A stretch of 64,000 bases of DNA from Gaiellasilicea sp963749515 (GCA_963749515.1 CAVVMR010000001.1:1-64000); one strand, 5' to 3'; positions 16,249 to 26,138 are shown, counted from the stretch's first letter. The notes: generated by a model not told the origin, from the sequence alone. A program made the numbers and translations.

Positions 16249-18980
16249 GCACGATTCTGGAACGACTGGATCGGATCGAGCGCGACCTCAGCCGGCTCGG
16301 CCAGGAGGTCATCGACCTTCGCGCCGAGGCGACGCCGCTCGGCGCAACACCACGCGTGCCGCCGGCGCCGGAAGTGCCTCAGGCGAGCCCCGTGCCGCCT
16401 CCCACGCCGGTCAGCGCTACGCCCCCGAGGCCCGCACCACAGCCTGCCCCGCCGCCTCCCCGCGTGCCGGTCGCGCCGCCCAAGCCGTCGTTCTTCAGCC
16501 GCGAAGTGATGCTGCCGCGGCTCGAGGCTGCCGACCTGCTGGGAGCGCGAGGGCTCGCACTCGCCGGCGGTGTCGTGACGCTGCTCGGCGTCGTCTTCTT
16601 CTTCGCTCTCGCCGCGAGCAACGGCTGGATCGGCCCGGTCGAGCGCGTGGTGCTCGGCGCCATCGCCTCGGCGCTCGTCTTCGCGGCCGGCGTCTTCGCG
16701 CACGCTCGCTACGGCCGCCTCCATGCAGCAGTCGCCGCGGCCGGCGCCGGCATTGCCGGCGGCTACGCGACGCTGCTCTTCGCGGCCGCGCGGTACGAGC
16801 TCCTGCCGCCGCTCGTGGCGCTCGCGCTCGCAGCCGGAATCGCGGCGGTCGCCGTCGCGCTCTCGCTCAACTGGTCGTCGGAGATCGTCGCGGGCTTCGG
16901 CCTGATCGGGGCGATGCTCGTGCCGGTCGCCGCCCTGCTCGACGACCCGTCGACGGCTACCGGGACGGGCTTCGTCGCGGTCGTCTTCCTCGGTGCCGCG
17001 ATCGTCGGGATCCACCGGCGCTGGGACGGTCTCCTTCTCGCCGCCGGCGCGGTCAGCGTCCCGCAGCTCGTCACTCTGGTCTACGAGGAAGGCGAGCCTG
17101 CTCGAGGGCGCGTCCTCGTCGTCGCGGCGGCCTTCGGCCTGCTCTATCTCGGCACCGGCATCGTGAGGCAGCTGCGCACGGACGGGAAGCAGCTCGACGC
17201 CCTCGCGAGCCTCTACGCCGGCGGCAACGTGGCTCTGACGCTGTTCTCCAGCTTCGTCCTGCTCGACGGCAACGCGCGCGGCGTCGCCCTTGCCGGCGCG
17301 GCCGCTGTGTACGGCGCCCTCGCGGCTGCCGCCTGGCGGCGCGAAGCCGAGCTCTCGGCGCTCGCCACCGCCGCCGGCTCTGCTCTGGCTGCCGTCGCAC
17401 TCGCACAGTTCTTCGACGGGCCTGCCCTCGTCGTGGCCTGGGCAGCCGAGACGGTCGTGCTCGCGTGGCTCGGCCGGCGGCTTGCCGACTCGCGCTTCCA
17501 GCTGCTCGCGCTCGCTTACCTGATGCTCGCCGTCGGGTACACGCTCGTGGCCGAGGCGGAGCCCGATCTGGTCTTCACGCGGTTCGGCGAGCACCTCGCC
17601 GGCGTGCCCGCACTGCTCGCGGTCGCCGCCGGAGCAGCAGCGTACGGGTGGCTGGCCCGCTCGTGGCCGCCGCCGCGCGGTCTGGCCACGATGCCGAAGT
17701 TCGTCCGAGAGATCGTCGAGGACGTGCACGTCCAGCGCCCGGTGCTCTCGGTGGGCTCGCTGGCGGTGGCCGGTCTCCTGGCCGTCGACGCCGCGTCCCT
17801 ACTGCTGCTCGAGCTCTTCGATCGGATGAGCATCGAGTTCGCCTTCGACTGGGGGCACGTTGCGGTGACCGGACTGTGGTCGCTCGTCGCCCTGGTCTTG
17901 CTCGCGCTCGGTGTTCGCGGCTCGCAGCGGCTCGAGGTCGCCGGGCTGGCCGCACTCGGCGCGACGATCGCGTCGTTCTCGACCTTCACGGTGACCGAGC
18001 TGGATCACGTCAGCGGCTGGGCGGCTCTCATCCTCGCCGGCGCCTGTGCCTCGGCTGCGCTGCTCCACGGGCTGCTCGCCTCGCGGCCGCTGCCGGTGAT
18101 CCCCGCCGTTGCGGTCACCCTCGGCGCGCTCCTGTCCGGCTTCGCCTCCTACGAGCTCCTGCCGGACGATCAGTTCGGCTACGGGCTGCTCGCGGCAGCG
18201 ACGGCTCATCTCCTCGTTGCCTTCGCGGTCTGGCGCAAGCGGGATCTCTCGACCTGCTTCTGGATCGCGGCGGCCGTCCTGGGCCTCGGTGCTGCCGGAG
18301 ACCTGCTCGACGGCACCTGGTTCGTCCTCGCCCTGGCTGCCGGCGCGATCGCGGCCGCAGCCCTCGGCCGGATCCTGCCGGAGCCGCGCTTGTGGCTCGC
18401 GTCGGCGTCGCTCTCCGTCGTCGCGGTCGGCTACACGCTCGACGAGCTCGCGCAGCCGGGCGACTTCGTGCACGCGAGCAGCCTTCCCGCCGAAGGGGTT
18501 CCGGCGCTCTTGCTCGTCGGAGCCGCGCTCGTCGCGCTGATCCTCTCGCTGCGCCGCTTCGAGCCCGCCGACGAGATCGACCGGATGATCGACGGCAGCG
18601 TCGAGAACGGCTGCCGCGCGCTCGTGTGGACGCTCGCGGGGCTCGGGCTCTACACAGCCTCGCTCTCGATCCTCGGCGCCGCCGAGGCGCTCTCCACTGC
18701 GGGGGAGAAGACCGAGTTCCAGCGCGGGCACACTGCGGTCAGCGCCTTCTGGGGCGTCGTCGCCTTCACCGCGCTCCTCATCGGTCTTCGCCGCTCCCTG
18801 CAGGTGCTGAGGCTGGCTGCGCTCGGCCTCTTCGCGCTCGCGCTCGGCAAGCTCTTCCTCTACGACCTGAGCACGCTGAGCTCTGTCAGCCGGGCGCTCT
18901 CGTTCCTCGCCGTCGGCGCCGTGCTCCTGCTCGCCGGCTTCTTCTACCAGCGCCTCTCCTCGGAGGTCGCCGCTTCCTAA
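16245..18980 (+). CDS. DUF2339 polytopic membrane protein
   Basis: 911 aa. It begins with a short coiled-coil (LERLDRIERDLSRLGQEVID), then a Pro/Ala-rich linker (about residues 35-85), and then more than 20 hydrophobic helices to the end. Length and layout match DUF2339, whose function is unknown. The last segments (ALGKLFLYDLSTLSSVSRA) are the best-conserved part of that family. It is translationally coupled to the XRE regulator and ends in a 4-nt overlap with the converging PPOX gene. Membrane location is sure; any transport or sensing role is guesswork. Confidence 0.8.
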   Translation: MSTILERLDRIERDLSRLGQEVIDLRAEATPLGATPRVPPAPEVPQASPVPPPTPVSATPPRPAPQPAPPPPRVPVAPPKPSFFSREVMLPRLEAADLLGARGLALAGGVVTLLGVVFFFALAASNGWIGPVERVVLGAIASALVFAAGVFAHARYGRLHAAVAAAGAGIAGGYATLLFAAARYELLPPLVALALAAGIAAVAVALSLNWSSEIVAGFGLIGAMLVPVAALLDDPSTATGTGFVAVVFLGAAIVGIHRRWDGLLLAAGAVSVPQLVTLVYEEGEPARGRVLVVAAAFGLLYLGTGIVRQLRTDGKQLDALASLYAGGNVALTLFSSFVLLDGNARGVALAGAAAVYGALAAAAWRREAELSALATAAGSALAAVALAQFFDGPALVVAWAAETVVLAWLGRRLADSRFQLLALAYLMLAVGYTLVAEAEPDLVFTRFGEHLAGVPALLAVAAGAAAYGWLARSWPPPRGLATMPKFVREIVEDVHVQRPVLSVGSLAVAGLLAVDAASLLLLELFDRMSIEFAFDWGHVAVTGLWSLVALVLLALGVRGSQRLEVAGLAALGATIASFSTFTVTELDHVSGWAALILAGACASAALLHGLLASRPLPVIPAVAVTLGALLSGFASYELLPDDQFGYGLLAAATAHLLVAFAVWRKRDLSTCFWIAAAVLGLGAAGDLLDGTWFVLALAAGAIAAAALGRILPEPRLWLASASLSVVAVGYTLDELAQPGDFVHASSLPAEGVPALLLVGAALVALILSLRRFEPADEIDRMIDGSVENGCRALVWTLAGLGLYTASLSILGAAEALSTAGEKTEFQRGHTAVSAFWGVVAFTALLIGLRRSLQVLRLAALGLFALALGKLFLYDLSTLSSVSRALSFLAVGAVLLLAGFFYQRLSSEVAAS

Positions 18981-19567
18981 TCGTTCGCCGGATCGCCGGC
19001 TGGGAGCACGTCGCGGGCCCACTCGCGACGCTTCCAGTCCGGCACCGGCGGCTCGCAGTCGGCGCGCGGCGTGAAGCGCGAGCGCTCGACGAGCTGCAGT
19101 TTGTGGATGTACCGCGGGCAGTTCGGAAAGACCTCGGTCGCGCGGACACGGACGATGCACTGCGCCCGCGGGTACTCGCCCAGGAGCGGGTCGTCCGGAT
19201 CGATCGAGGCGACGCCGTTCAGCCGCAGTCGCTTCTGTCCCTCGAAGTCGATGAAGAGCAGGCCGACGCCTGCCGTCTCGGCGATGTTCCCGAGTGACAG
19301 GTACATGCCGTTGCCGTCGAAGGACGGGAAGGCGATCGTCTGCTCGTCGAGCACGCGCACGAAGCCCGGCTCGCCGCCCTTGTAGGAGCACTGCGGTGCG
19401 CCGTCCGCGTCGACCGTGGCGAGGAAGAACATGTCGCGCGCCTCGATGAACGCGCGGTCGCCGTCGTCGATCGCGTCGAGAACGATTCGCTCCTCGATCC
19501 GATCCGCCAGCCGCCGCGTGTCGAATCGATCCTGAAAGGCGCGGTTGCCCTCGTGGTAAGGAGGCAC
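18977..19567 (-). CDS. Pyridoxamine 5'-phosphate oxidase-family (PPOX-class) protein
   Basis: 196 aa. The split-barrel flavin fold pattern is visible: MFFLATVDADGAPQCSYKGG, TIAFPSFDGNGMYLSLGNI, VGLLFIDFEGQKRLRLNG. Such proteins bind FMN or F420 and reduce or oxidise small substrates; many actinobacterial members are F420 enzymes, which cannot be decided here. The GTG start at 19567 fits the beginning of the homologous block, with GATGAT 6 nt upstream as a possible -10. Confidence 0.8.
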   Translation of the reverse strand: MPPYHEGNRAFQDRFDTRRLADRIEERIVLDAIDDGDRAFIEARDMFFLATVDADGAPQCSYKGGEPGFVRVLDEQTIAFPSFDGNGMYLSLGNIAETAGVGLLFIDFEGQKRLRLNGVASIDPDDPLLGEYPRAQCIVRVRATEVFPNCPRYIHKLQLVERSRFTPRADCEPPVPDWKRREWARDVLPAGDPAND

Positions 19568-19642
19568 GCGGTCATCATCCGCTGTGTGCCGGCTCGCGTC
19601 TACCTATACGTTCCTGCCGTGACCGGCTATGGCGCCCGATCG

Positions 19643-20470
19643 ATGACCGCGACGCTCCGGCGGGTGCTGGTGCGACCGCCGCAGCCGGCCGACGCTACTC
19701 ACTGGCAGCAGTACGGCTGGCGCGCCGAGCCCGACATCGCCGCTGCGGCGGCCGAGCACCAGGCTCTGCGCGAGATCCTCGAGGGCGCCGGCGCGGAGGT
19801 GATCGTCGCCCAGGGGGAGCGCGGGAACCCGGACGCGATCTACACCTACGACCCGGTGCTCGTCGGCGAGGAGGGCGCAGTGCTCCTCCGCCCGGGCAAG
19901 GACGGCCGTCTCGGCGAGCCCACTGCGCTGGAGGCCGACCTCGAGCGCGCGGGCGTTCCGGTCGTCAGCGTGATCCACGGGCCGGGGACCATCGATGGCG
20001 GCGACACGCTCTGGCTCGACTCGAAGACGCTGCTGGTCGGCCGCGGCTACCGCACGAACGCCGAGGGCGTCGAGCAGCTCTCGCGGGCATTCGCGGACGC
20101 CAGAGTGCTCTCCTACGACCTGCCGCACTGGAACGGCCGCGCCGAGGTGATGCACCTGATGAGCCTGATCTCGCCGCTCGACGACGATCTCGCGCTCGTC
20201 TACCCGCGGCTCGCTCCAGTCCGGCTGATCGAGCTGCTGCACGAGCGTGGGATCGAGATCGTCGAGGTTCCGGACGAGGAGTTCGAGACGATGGGCCCGA
20301 ACGTCCTCGCACTCGGCCCGCGGCGCGCACTCGCGCTCGAGGGGAACGACGAGACGCGCCGGCGGATGGAGGCGGCCGGGGTGGAGGTCGTCACCTACAA
20401 GGGCGACGAGATCTCCCGCAAGGGCGACGGCGGCCCGACCTGCCTGACACGGCCCATCCTGCGTGCGTAG
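19643..20470 (+). CDS. DDAH / arginine deiminase-fold amidinohydrolase
   Basis: 275 aa. The guanidino-modifying fold is supported by an RRVLVRPP start, an acidic substrate site in YTYDPVLV, GGDTLWLD, His171 (MHLMSLI) and a C-terminal Cys267 in GGPTCLTRP. Cys and His are the catalytic pair of dimethylarginine dimethylaminohydrolases and arginine deiminases. The substrate may be methylated arginine, arginine or a related guanidine. ATG 19643 is preferred to the GTG 30 codons upstream because the extra residues are atypical. The ankyrin gene follows 9 nt after the stop, but with its own -10. Confidence 0.8.
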   Translation: MTATLRRVLVRPPQPADATHWQQYGWRAEPDIAAAAAEHQALREILEGAGAEVIVAQGERGNPDAIYTYDPVLVGEEGAVLLRPGKDGRLGEPTALEADLERAGVPVVSVIHGPGTIDGGDTLWLDSKTLLVGRGYRTNAEGVEQLSRAFADARVLSYDLPHWNGRAEVMHLMSLISPLDDDLALVYPRLAPVRLIELLHERGIEIVEVPDEEFETMGPNVLALGPRRALALEGNDETRRRMEAAGVEVVTYKGDEISRKGDGGPTCLTRPILRA

Positions 20471-20473
20471 AGT
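20444..20473 (+). promoter_or_regulatory. Likely promoter of the ankyrin gene
   Basis: CTGACA (20444-20449), 18-nt spacer, TAGAGT (20468-20473), then 6 nt to the GTG start: a predicted leaderless transcript initiated inside the end of the upstream gene. Confidence 0.5.
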
Positions 20474-20479
20474 CCGGCC

Positions 20480-21115
20480 GTGAGCGAGAAGCTGTTCGAG
20501 GCGATCGCCGCAGGCGACGAGGACGCGGTGCAGGAGCTGATCGACGACCGGCCGGAGCTCGCGGAGAAGCGAAACCACGCAGGGCTCTCGCCGGTCCTGC
20601 ACGCGCTCTACAACGGGAAGGCCGACCTCGCGGAGGTGCTGCTCAACGCGAACCCGGCGCTCGACGTCTTCGACACCGCCGCCACCGGGCGCACGAACGG
20701 GATGGAGGAGCTGCTCGACAACGAGCCCGAGCTCGCCCGCCGCTGGTCGCCCGACGGCTTCACGGCGCTGCACTACGCCGCGTTCTTCGGCCAGGAGGAC
20801 GCCGCCCGGATCCTGCTCGAGCGCGGCGCGGAGGTCGAGCTCGTCGCGCGCAACGAGAGCATTCGCGTGACGCCGCTGCACAGCGCCGCCTCGGGCGGGC
20901 ACGCCGGAATCGTGAAGCTGCTGCTCGAGGCGGGCGCCGATCCGAACGCGGCGCAGGACCGCGGCTTCACGCCGTTGCACTCGGCCGCTCAGAACGACGA
21001 CCGCGAGAGCGTCGAGGCGCTCCTCGCTGCCGGCGCCGACCCGTCGCAGGCGACCGACGACGGCCAGACACCGGCGCAGCTGGCGGGCGACGACACTCGC
21101 GAGCTACTCGGCTGA
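20480..21115 (+). CDS. Ankyrin-repeat protein
   Basis: 211 aa with about five to six ankyrin repeats: GLSPVLHALYNGKADLAEVLL, DGFTALHYAAFFGQEDAARILL, TPLHSAASGGHAGIVKLLL and GFTPLHSAAQNDDRESVEALL fit the consensus well. No signal peptide or catalytic domain. The repeats mediate protein-protein contacts; the partner is unknown. Its last 12 bases overlap the converging VOC gene. Confidence 0.9.
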   Translation: MSEKLFEAIAAGDEDAVQELIDDRPELAEKRNHAGLSPVLHALYNGKADLAEVLLNANPALDVFDTAATGRTNGMEELLDNEPELARRWSPDGFTALHYAAFFGQEDAARILLERGAEVELVARNESIRVTPLHSAASGGHAGIVKLLLEAGADPNAAQDRGFTPLHSAAQNDDRESVEALLAAGADPSQATDDGQTPAQLAGDDTRELLG

Positions 21116-21460
21116 GATCAGCTCGATCCGGTTGCCCCACGGATCGGTGACGAAGCAGCGGCGGACGCCGGGGATCGCCTCGTCGTCGGTGACCTCGACG
21201 CCGCCGGCCAGCAGCCGCTCCCGCAGCTCGTCGTAGCCGTCGGCCCGGAAGGCGGGGTGCGCCTTCCGCGCGGGCGCGAAGTCCGGCTCGACGCCGATGT
21301 GGAGCTCGTGCTCCCCGACGCGGAACCAGACGCCGCCGCGCGCCCGGATCGCCTCCGGCTTCGGAATCTCGTCAAGTCCCAGGAGCTCGCCGAAGAAGCG
21401 GCGCGCGTCTTCCTCGCAGCCGGGTGGAGCAGCGAGCTGGATGTGGTCGATGGCGAGCAC
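21104..21460 (-). CDS. VOC-family (glyoxalase/bleomycin resistance-like) protein
   Basis: 118 aa, a single vicinal-oxygen-chelate domain pair: DHIQLAAPPGCEEDARRFFGELLGL at the N-terminus and FVTDPWGNRIELI at the C-terminus. His5 and the final Glu are the usual metal ligands; HELHIGV adds another. Function could be a dioxygenase, lyase or sequestering protein. GTG start with TATCCT 6 nt upstream (21467-21472). Confidence 0.85.
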   Translation of the reverse strand: MLAIDHIQLAAPPGCEEDARRFFGELLGLDEIPKPEAIRARGGVWFRVGEHELHIGVEPDFAPARKAHPAFRADGYDELRERLLAGGVEVTDDEAIPGVRRCFVTDPWGNRIELISAE

Positions 21461-21533
21461 GCGGCGAGGATACGCCCCGCGTTACACCCGCCGGTCAATG
21501 GTGCGTTCGGGCTGCCGGCCGTAGCCTCGTGCC

Positions 21534-21794
21534 ATGGCGAATGCAACGGCAGAGAGGCATCCATCGATCACCGACCGGCAGCGCGAAGTGATCGTCCTCA
21601 TCGCCGCCGGCTGCTCGAACGAGGAAGTTGGAGAGCGGCTCGGTATCTCCCCCAGAACGGTGAAGGCGCATTGCGACGTGCTTCGGCAGAAGCTCGGTGT
21701 GCGTCGTCGCCGGCAGCTTCCGATCGCGTATCGGAGCCTGACCGGAGACGACCCTCTCGCACAAGGCCTCGGCCCTCCGGGGTCGGGGAGCTGA
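21534..21794 (+). CDS. Single-domain LuxR-type helix-turn-helix protein
   Basis: 86 aa, almost entirely a GerE/LuxR DNA-binding domain: ITDRQREVIVLIAAGCSNEEVGERL, then SPRTVKAHCDVLRQKLGVRRR. No receiver or sensory domain is present. The ATG has TAGCCT 6 nt before it (21522-21527), so it is a gene of its own, not just a fragment; it may still derive from a longer regulator. It lies upstream and on the same strand as a broken LuxR/MalT-type regulator. Confidence 0.75.
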   Translation: MANATAERHPSITDRQREVIVLIAAGCSNEEVGERLGISPRTVKAHCDVLRQKLGVRRRRQLPIAYRSLTGDDPLAQGLGPPGSGS

Positions 21795-21799
21795 CGGCA

Positions 21800-21832
21800 G
21801 CGCGCCCGCGGTCCTCTGGATCGCGGGCGCGC
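21800..21832 (+). terminator. GC-rich terminator-like hairpin
   Basis: Perfect 11-bp stem GCGCGCCCGCG/CGCGGGCGCGC with an 11-nt loop, starting 6 nt after the stop of the HTH-only gene. The tail CTATTC is only weakly T-rich. Confidence 0.6.
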
Positions 21833-21895
21833 CTATTCAGCGGGGCGGACGCGAGGTACGCTCCATCCTCGGGATTGCGGCACCCGTCACTAACT

Positions 21896-24423
21896 ATGGA
21901 CGAGGGCAGCGAACCAAGACCGGAAGTTATGCGACGCCGCGGATCGTCGCGCGGCCGCGGTTGATTCGGTTCGCTCGAAACGGCCAGCGGACGAATCAAA
22001 TCTCGTCGCTCCGGCCGGTTATGGCAAGACCACGCTCGCCGAGCAGTGGCTGGCGGGCACACCCAGCCGCGTGGTGCATCTGCAACCAGGCTTTCGACGG
22101 ACGTTGCCGCTCTTGCGAGCGGCCTGCAATCCGTGCCGCCGGGTCGGTCGTGGCGGGCAGCGGTAGAGCGTTGATGGAGCGGCTGCCTGTGACCCGCACG
22201 ACCGGACGAGGAAGTGGATGTCCTCGCAGGGATGCTCGCCGAGGACCTGGCGGGTTGGCCGGCCGAATCGTGGTTCGTGATCGATGACTACCAAGCGATT
22301 GCAGGCGCTCGTGCGGCGGAGCGGTTCGTCGAGGTGCTCTGTACTTCAGACGTCGATCAACTTTCTTGTTCTAACCCGACGCAGGCCAACGTGGGCGTCG
22401 TCGCGGCGGATTCTGTACGGAGAGGTCTTCGAGCTTGATCGAACCGCACTCGCCATGACCGATGACGAGGCGCGCGGTTTGCTCGTCTGACACTGCTTCG
22501 GATGTCGACGCCCTGATTGATTTGGCCCAAGGTTGGCCGGCTGTCCTGGCACTTGCGTCGATGTCAGGCGCCGCTCCGCCCGATCTGGTGGCTGCGCCTC
22601 ATTTATTCGACTTCTTCGCTGAAGAGATCTATCGACGAATCGATCGTCGCACGAGACGAGCCTTATGCGAATTGGCGCTTTACGACGTAGCCGGACGCAG
22701 ACTGGCTCTCGCTTCCCTTCCGCCCGAAGAGGCCGAACGGGTGATCCGAGTTGCGGTGGATCGCGGATTCATCACCGTGTCGCGCGACGCGAGCTTGGAG
22801 ATGCACCCACTTCTGAGGTCATTCCTGGAGCAAAAGCTCCGCGGGGAGTCGCCCGGAAAGCTGCACGATCGCCTAGCGCGAGTCGCGAGAACGTTGATGA
22901 AACATGAGCTGTGGGACGAAGCGTTCTCCGTTATCGACCGCTTCGGAGAGACTGACTTGCTGACCGACCTCATCGACTCGTCGCTCGACCGGATGCTGAG
23001 CGCTGGCCGCTCCGCGACATTGAAGATCTGGGCGCAGAATGCTCCACAAGCGGCGGCGCCTGTCCGTCTCGCAGCCGCTGAGTTGGCGTTTCGCGAGGGA
23101 CGGTTCCACGAATCCGAAGCCCTGGCTTCGCTCGCTGCCAATGATGCACAAGAGGACGATGATGTTGAAGCTCGTGCGAACATCGCCGCGGGGCGTGCCG
23201 CCCATGCGGCCTCGCGAGAGGATAAGGCGCTTCTTTTCTATCAGCGGGCGAGGCAATCAACAGTGAGTCCGGAGCTCACTCGGATCGCGATGCACGGCGA
23301 GCTTGCTGCCGCGATCGAACTTGAGCTCGAGGAGCACGCCATCGGGTTGCTCAAGGCGCTCGGTCCGGCAGAATCGCTCCAGCCTCACGATCGGGTGACC
23401 TACGAAGACAGGAAGATCAATCTCGAAGGTCACTTCGGCATCGCACCTGGTCTAGAGGACGGACGCGCTGCCCGCCAGCTCCTTGGATTTGTGATCGATC
23501 CGGTGGCGCGGTCGTCGTTCAGGAACGTTCTTGGATACGCCCTCGCTGTAGGCGGCTACTACGCCGAAGCACTCGACGTTACCCAGGAACAGTTCGACGA
23601 AGCAGACCGGTTTCGTCTTGACTTCGTCATTCCGTACGCACTGGTCGTTCGCGCGCTCGCAAGTGGAGGTCTGCGCGAGTATTCGGTTGCGGAAGAGTCC
23701 TTGGCCGAGGCTGACGAGCGCGCCAGCTTTGTCGGGGACCCAACCGCGCGTCACATTACGCAAGCCGTTCGCACCCGCCTGTTCACTGCGCAAGGAGCGT
23801 TCGAGATCGCGTTGAGCAAGCCGCTCCCAACCGGCGAGACCCTGCCGCGTTCCATCTACGCAGAGCTTTGTAGCGCCTACGCAGTCGCGTCGGCGGGGCT
23901 TGGGTACTTCGACCGCGCTCGTCAGCTCGCAGAGATCGGCGAGCATCACTCGGTCGCTCCGGAAGCACGGATTGGAGCCGCTTGTGCGCGGGCAATCGTC
24001 GCGTTGCGAAACTCTGACTACGACGAAGGGTGTCGGGAGGCTCAAGTCGCGCTCGCTCGTGCAGCTCGCGCCGGCTCGATTGAGCCCCTCGTCACGGCCT
24101 ACAGAGGCTGTCCCGAAATCGTGGTTTCCCTCTTGACTGACCCGAAGTCGCACTCGGAGCTCACGCACGTTCTGACGCTCGCCGGTGACGTAGCGCTTAC
24201 GGGGGGCAAACCACTTCCCGACAAATCGGTTCTCGGCTTGTCTCGGCGCGAAAAGGAGGTACTAGCCTTGATCGCCCGCGGGCTGTCGAACGCGCAGATT
24301 GGAGAGACGCTCTTTATCAGCCCCGTCACAGTGAAGGTCCACGTGAGGCACATCTTCGAGAAACTTGGTGTGAGGTCTCGAGCTGAGGCCGCGATCGCGC
24401 TTCGCAGCTCGGGTGATCGTTAG
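21896..24423 (+). pseudogene. LuxR/MalT-type ATP-dependent regulator, N-terminal ATPase region broken by frameshifts
   Basis: The 3' part, 22462-24423, is open for 653 codons: helical repeats and a C-terminal LuxR HTH (LSRREKEVLALIARGLSNAQI, SPVTVKVHVRHIFEKLGVRSR). The STAND ATPase half is present but scattered over frames. ATPRIVARPRLI is in one frame from 21931; the Walker A APAGYGKTTLAEQW is in another from about 22011; Walker B WFVIDDY lies in a third near 22265; LVLTRRRP shifts again at about 22345; another shift follows near 22490. At least four indels are needed. Base composition looks less GC-rich than neighbours. It is either a decayed, perhaps acquired, regulator or a badly sequenced stretch. 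Confidence 0.75.
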
Positions 24424-24483
24424 GTGACTCCTACGCGATTGCGGTCAGCAATCGTCCTCTCGGTTGCGTCGCGCATGGCCCGG

Positions 24484-25818
24484 TTAGAAAAGTCGAAGTC
24501 TGGCCTCATTCCCAGCCGATACTGCCTCATCTGCGGTTGCGAGAATCGCCTCGAAGGCTGCAACAACTGATGTGTCGAATTGTGAGCCGACGGCCTGCGC
24601 GAGCCGCATCCGCGCAACACGACTCGGCATCGCTTCGCGGTAAGGCCGATCGGAAGTCATGGCGTTGTACGCATCAGCGACGGCGATGATGCGCGTGAGA
24701 TCAGCGGCATTTCATCTTCCGTCAAGTCCGTCCGGGTAGCCGTTGCCGTCAACGCGCTCGTGATGATGACGCACGATCGTGGCGATGTCGCTCGTAGTCA
24801 TCTACCTTGGCAAGAATGCGCTCGCCAATCTCGGAGTGCGTCTGCATCACCCGGCGTTCCTCAAGCGTCAGCGGGCCTTCCTTTTCGAGCAGTCCAGGAG
24901 GGAGTCCGATCTTGCCAATGTCGTGAACCAACCCGGCAAGGTGGCCTCTTGCTGCGCAGCCTCGGACATGCCCATCCGAGCCGCTATGTCGCGCGAATAG
25001 ATCGCGACCGCTGCGGAGTGACCAGCCGTATACTGGTCTCTTGCGTCAAGCGTCGCAACCAGGGCCGCGGCGAAAGAGACATTCGCCTGTTCCAACGCCT
25101 CGTTTGCGGTCGACAGATCTTCGGCGAGCCGACGCTGCTCCTGATACATGGCAAACAGGCGTTGTGCCGCCAGGGCCGGGGTCAGGAACAGCGCGAGGGT
25201 CCAGGGAGAAACGTCCTGGTATGCGATCACGAGGATGGCTACGACCGGGGTGTAGAGCGGAACCGATGCCACGACGACGGGAAGGAGGGTCTGCGCGTAG
25301 TCGCGCACCTTTCCGGTTCCGCGGAGGTAGAGCGTCATCGACGCGAAAAATGTGTCGAGGAGCTGCGCGGCTAGAGCTCCAACCAGTGTCGCTGCAAAGA
25401 CGGTTTCAACATTTCCATCCGCCAGGGAGGCGGCGGACCCTGCTGCGAGTGCCGTTCCGGCTCCCGTGAGCGCCTCGCTCGATGTAAAGACTGCCCACTT
25501 CATGTATGGAGTCCGAAAGCCGCCGAGCATAGAAGCCGCTCCGACGATCATTGCCTCGAGTGGGCCGAAAGCTACCGCCGCGAAAAGCATTGGGAGCAGC
25601 GAGATCGAGAGTTCGGTCGTGCTGTTTAAGCGGACCCGACCACGTTCAGCGACCGCCGCGATCGCGGCGAGTGTTGCAACGGCCCACGGCGACTGAATGC
25701 CGTGTCCCGTCTGAACGAGCAGGAACGCAGTTGCAGTCGCACCGACGACGAGTGCGGTGAGGTACGCGGGAATCCCGAGGGACCGGGATGGAGCATGCCG
25801 CAGAAAAAAATCTCTCAA
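24484..25818 (-). pseudogene. Membrane HD-GYP phosphodiesterase, frameshifted in the HD-GYP domain
   Basis: Residues 1 to about 215 encode a multi-helix membrane sensor; a short coiled segment (RRLAEDLSTANEALEQANVS) leads into an HD-GYP domain. GHSAAVAIYSRDIA is in frame. The frame then shifts near 24945 to give LVHDIGKIGLPPG, and again near 24790 to give RHHHERVDGNGYPDG. A further local slip near 24714 leads into ISRIIAVADAYNAM-like sequence and the true C-terminus, stop at 24484. All catalytic motifs (HD, HHE, GYP) exist if the frame is repaired, so the ancestor was a c-di-GMP phosphodiesterase. Convergent with the broken LuxR regulator. Confidence 0.75.
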
Positions 25819-26138
25819 AACCTTCTATTGCCTTTCTAACCCAAAAGGGGTATAAGCAAAGTTGCCGTCAGTCCCCCGACGAGGGAGTCACCATGCGTCA
25901 GTCAGTTGTTCGTTTCGTGTCCCGCGCCGCAATCGCGGGCGGCTCGCGGACCTGGTAGAAGCCGACGAATCCTGCGCTTTTCCACAGACAAATGGCATCC
26001 CTCGATAGGGGGGTTCTCCACAGCCTGTGGGAAGTGCGGATAACGAAGGCTCTTCCGCTTCGCCCATAGAGATTCGATCCGCCCGGCGAGGTACGCCAAC
26101 CCCGTCGGGCTGATCGCTGGTCCCGAAAGGTGTCGGCT
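25819..26138. other. 320-bp intergenic region, mostly non-coding
   Basis: It contains a possible 21-codon ORF (25893-25958, plus strand, MRQSVVRFVSRAAIAGG) with GAGGGAG 5 nt upstream; it looks like the start of a lost secreted-protein gene. A 13-bp palindrome CCACAG-C-CTGTGG lies at 26018-26030, and TTTCCACAG at 25979-25987 matches part of it. These resemble DnaA boxes only loosely. No RNA gene was recognised. Confidence 0.4.

Noticed and set aside
15953..19297. A 1114-codon plus-strand open frame over the XRE and DUF2339 genes
   Set aside because: Arg/Ala-rich product with no motifs, typical of an off-frame reading in high-GC DNA; the other frame gives a recognisable HTH and a membrane protein.
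25975..26033. TCCACA-like motifs suggesting DnaA boxes and an origin
   Set aside because: Only two or three partial matches, no AT-rich unwinding region, and no dnaA, dnaN or gyrase genes nearby.
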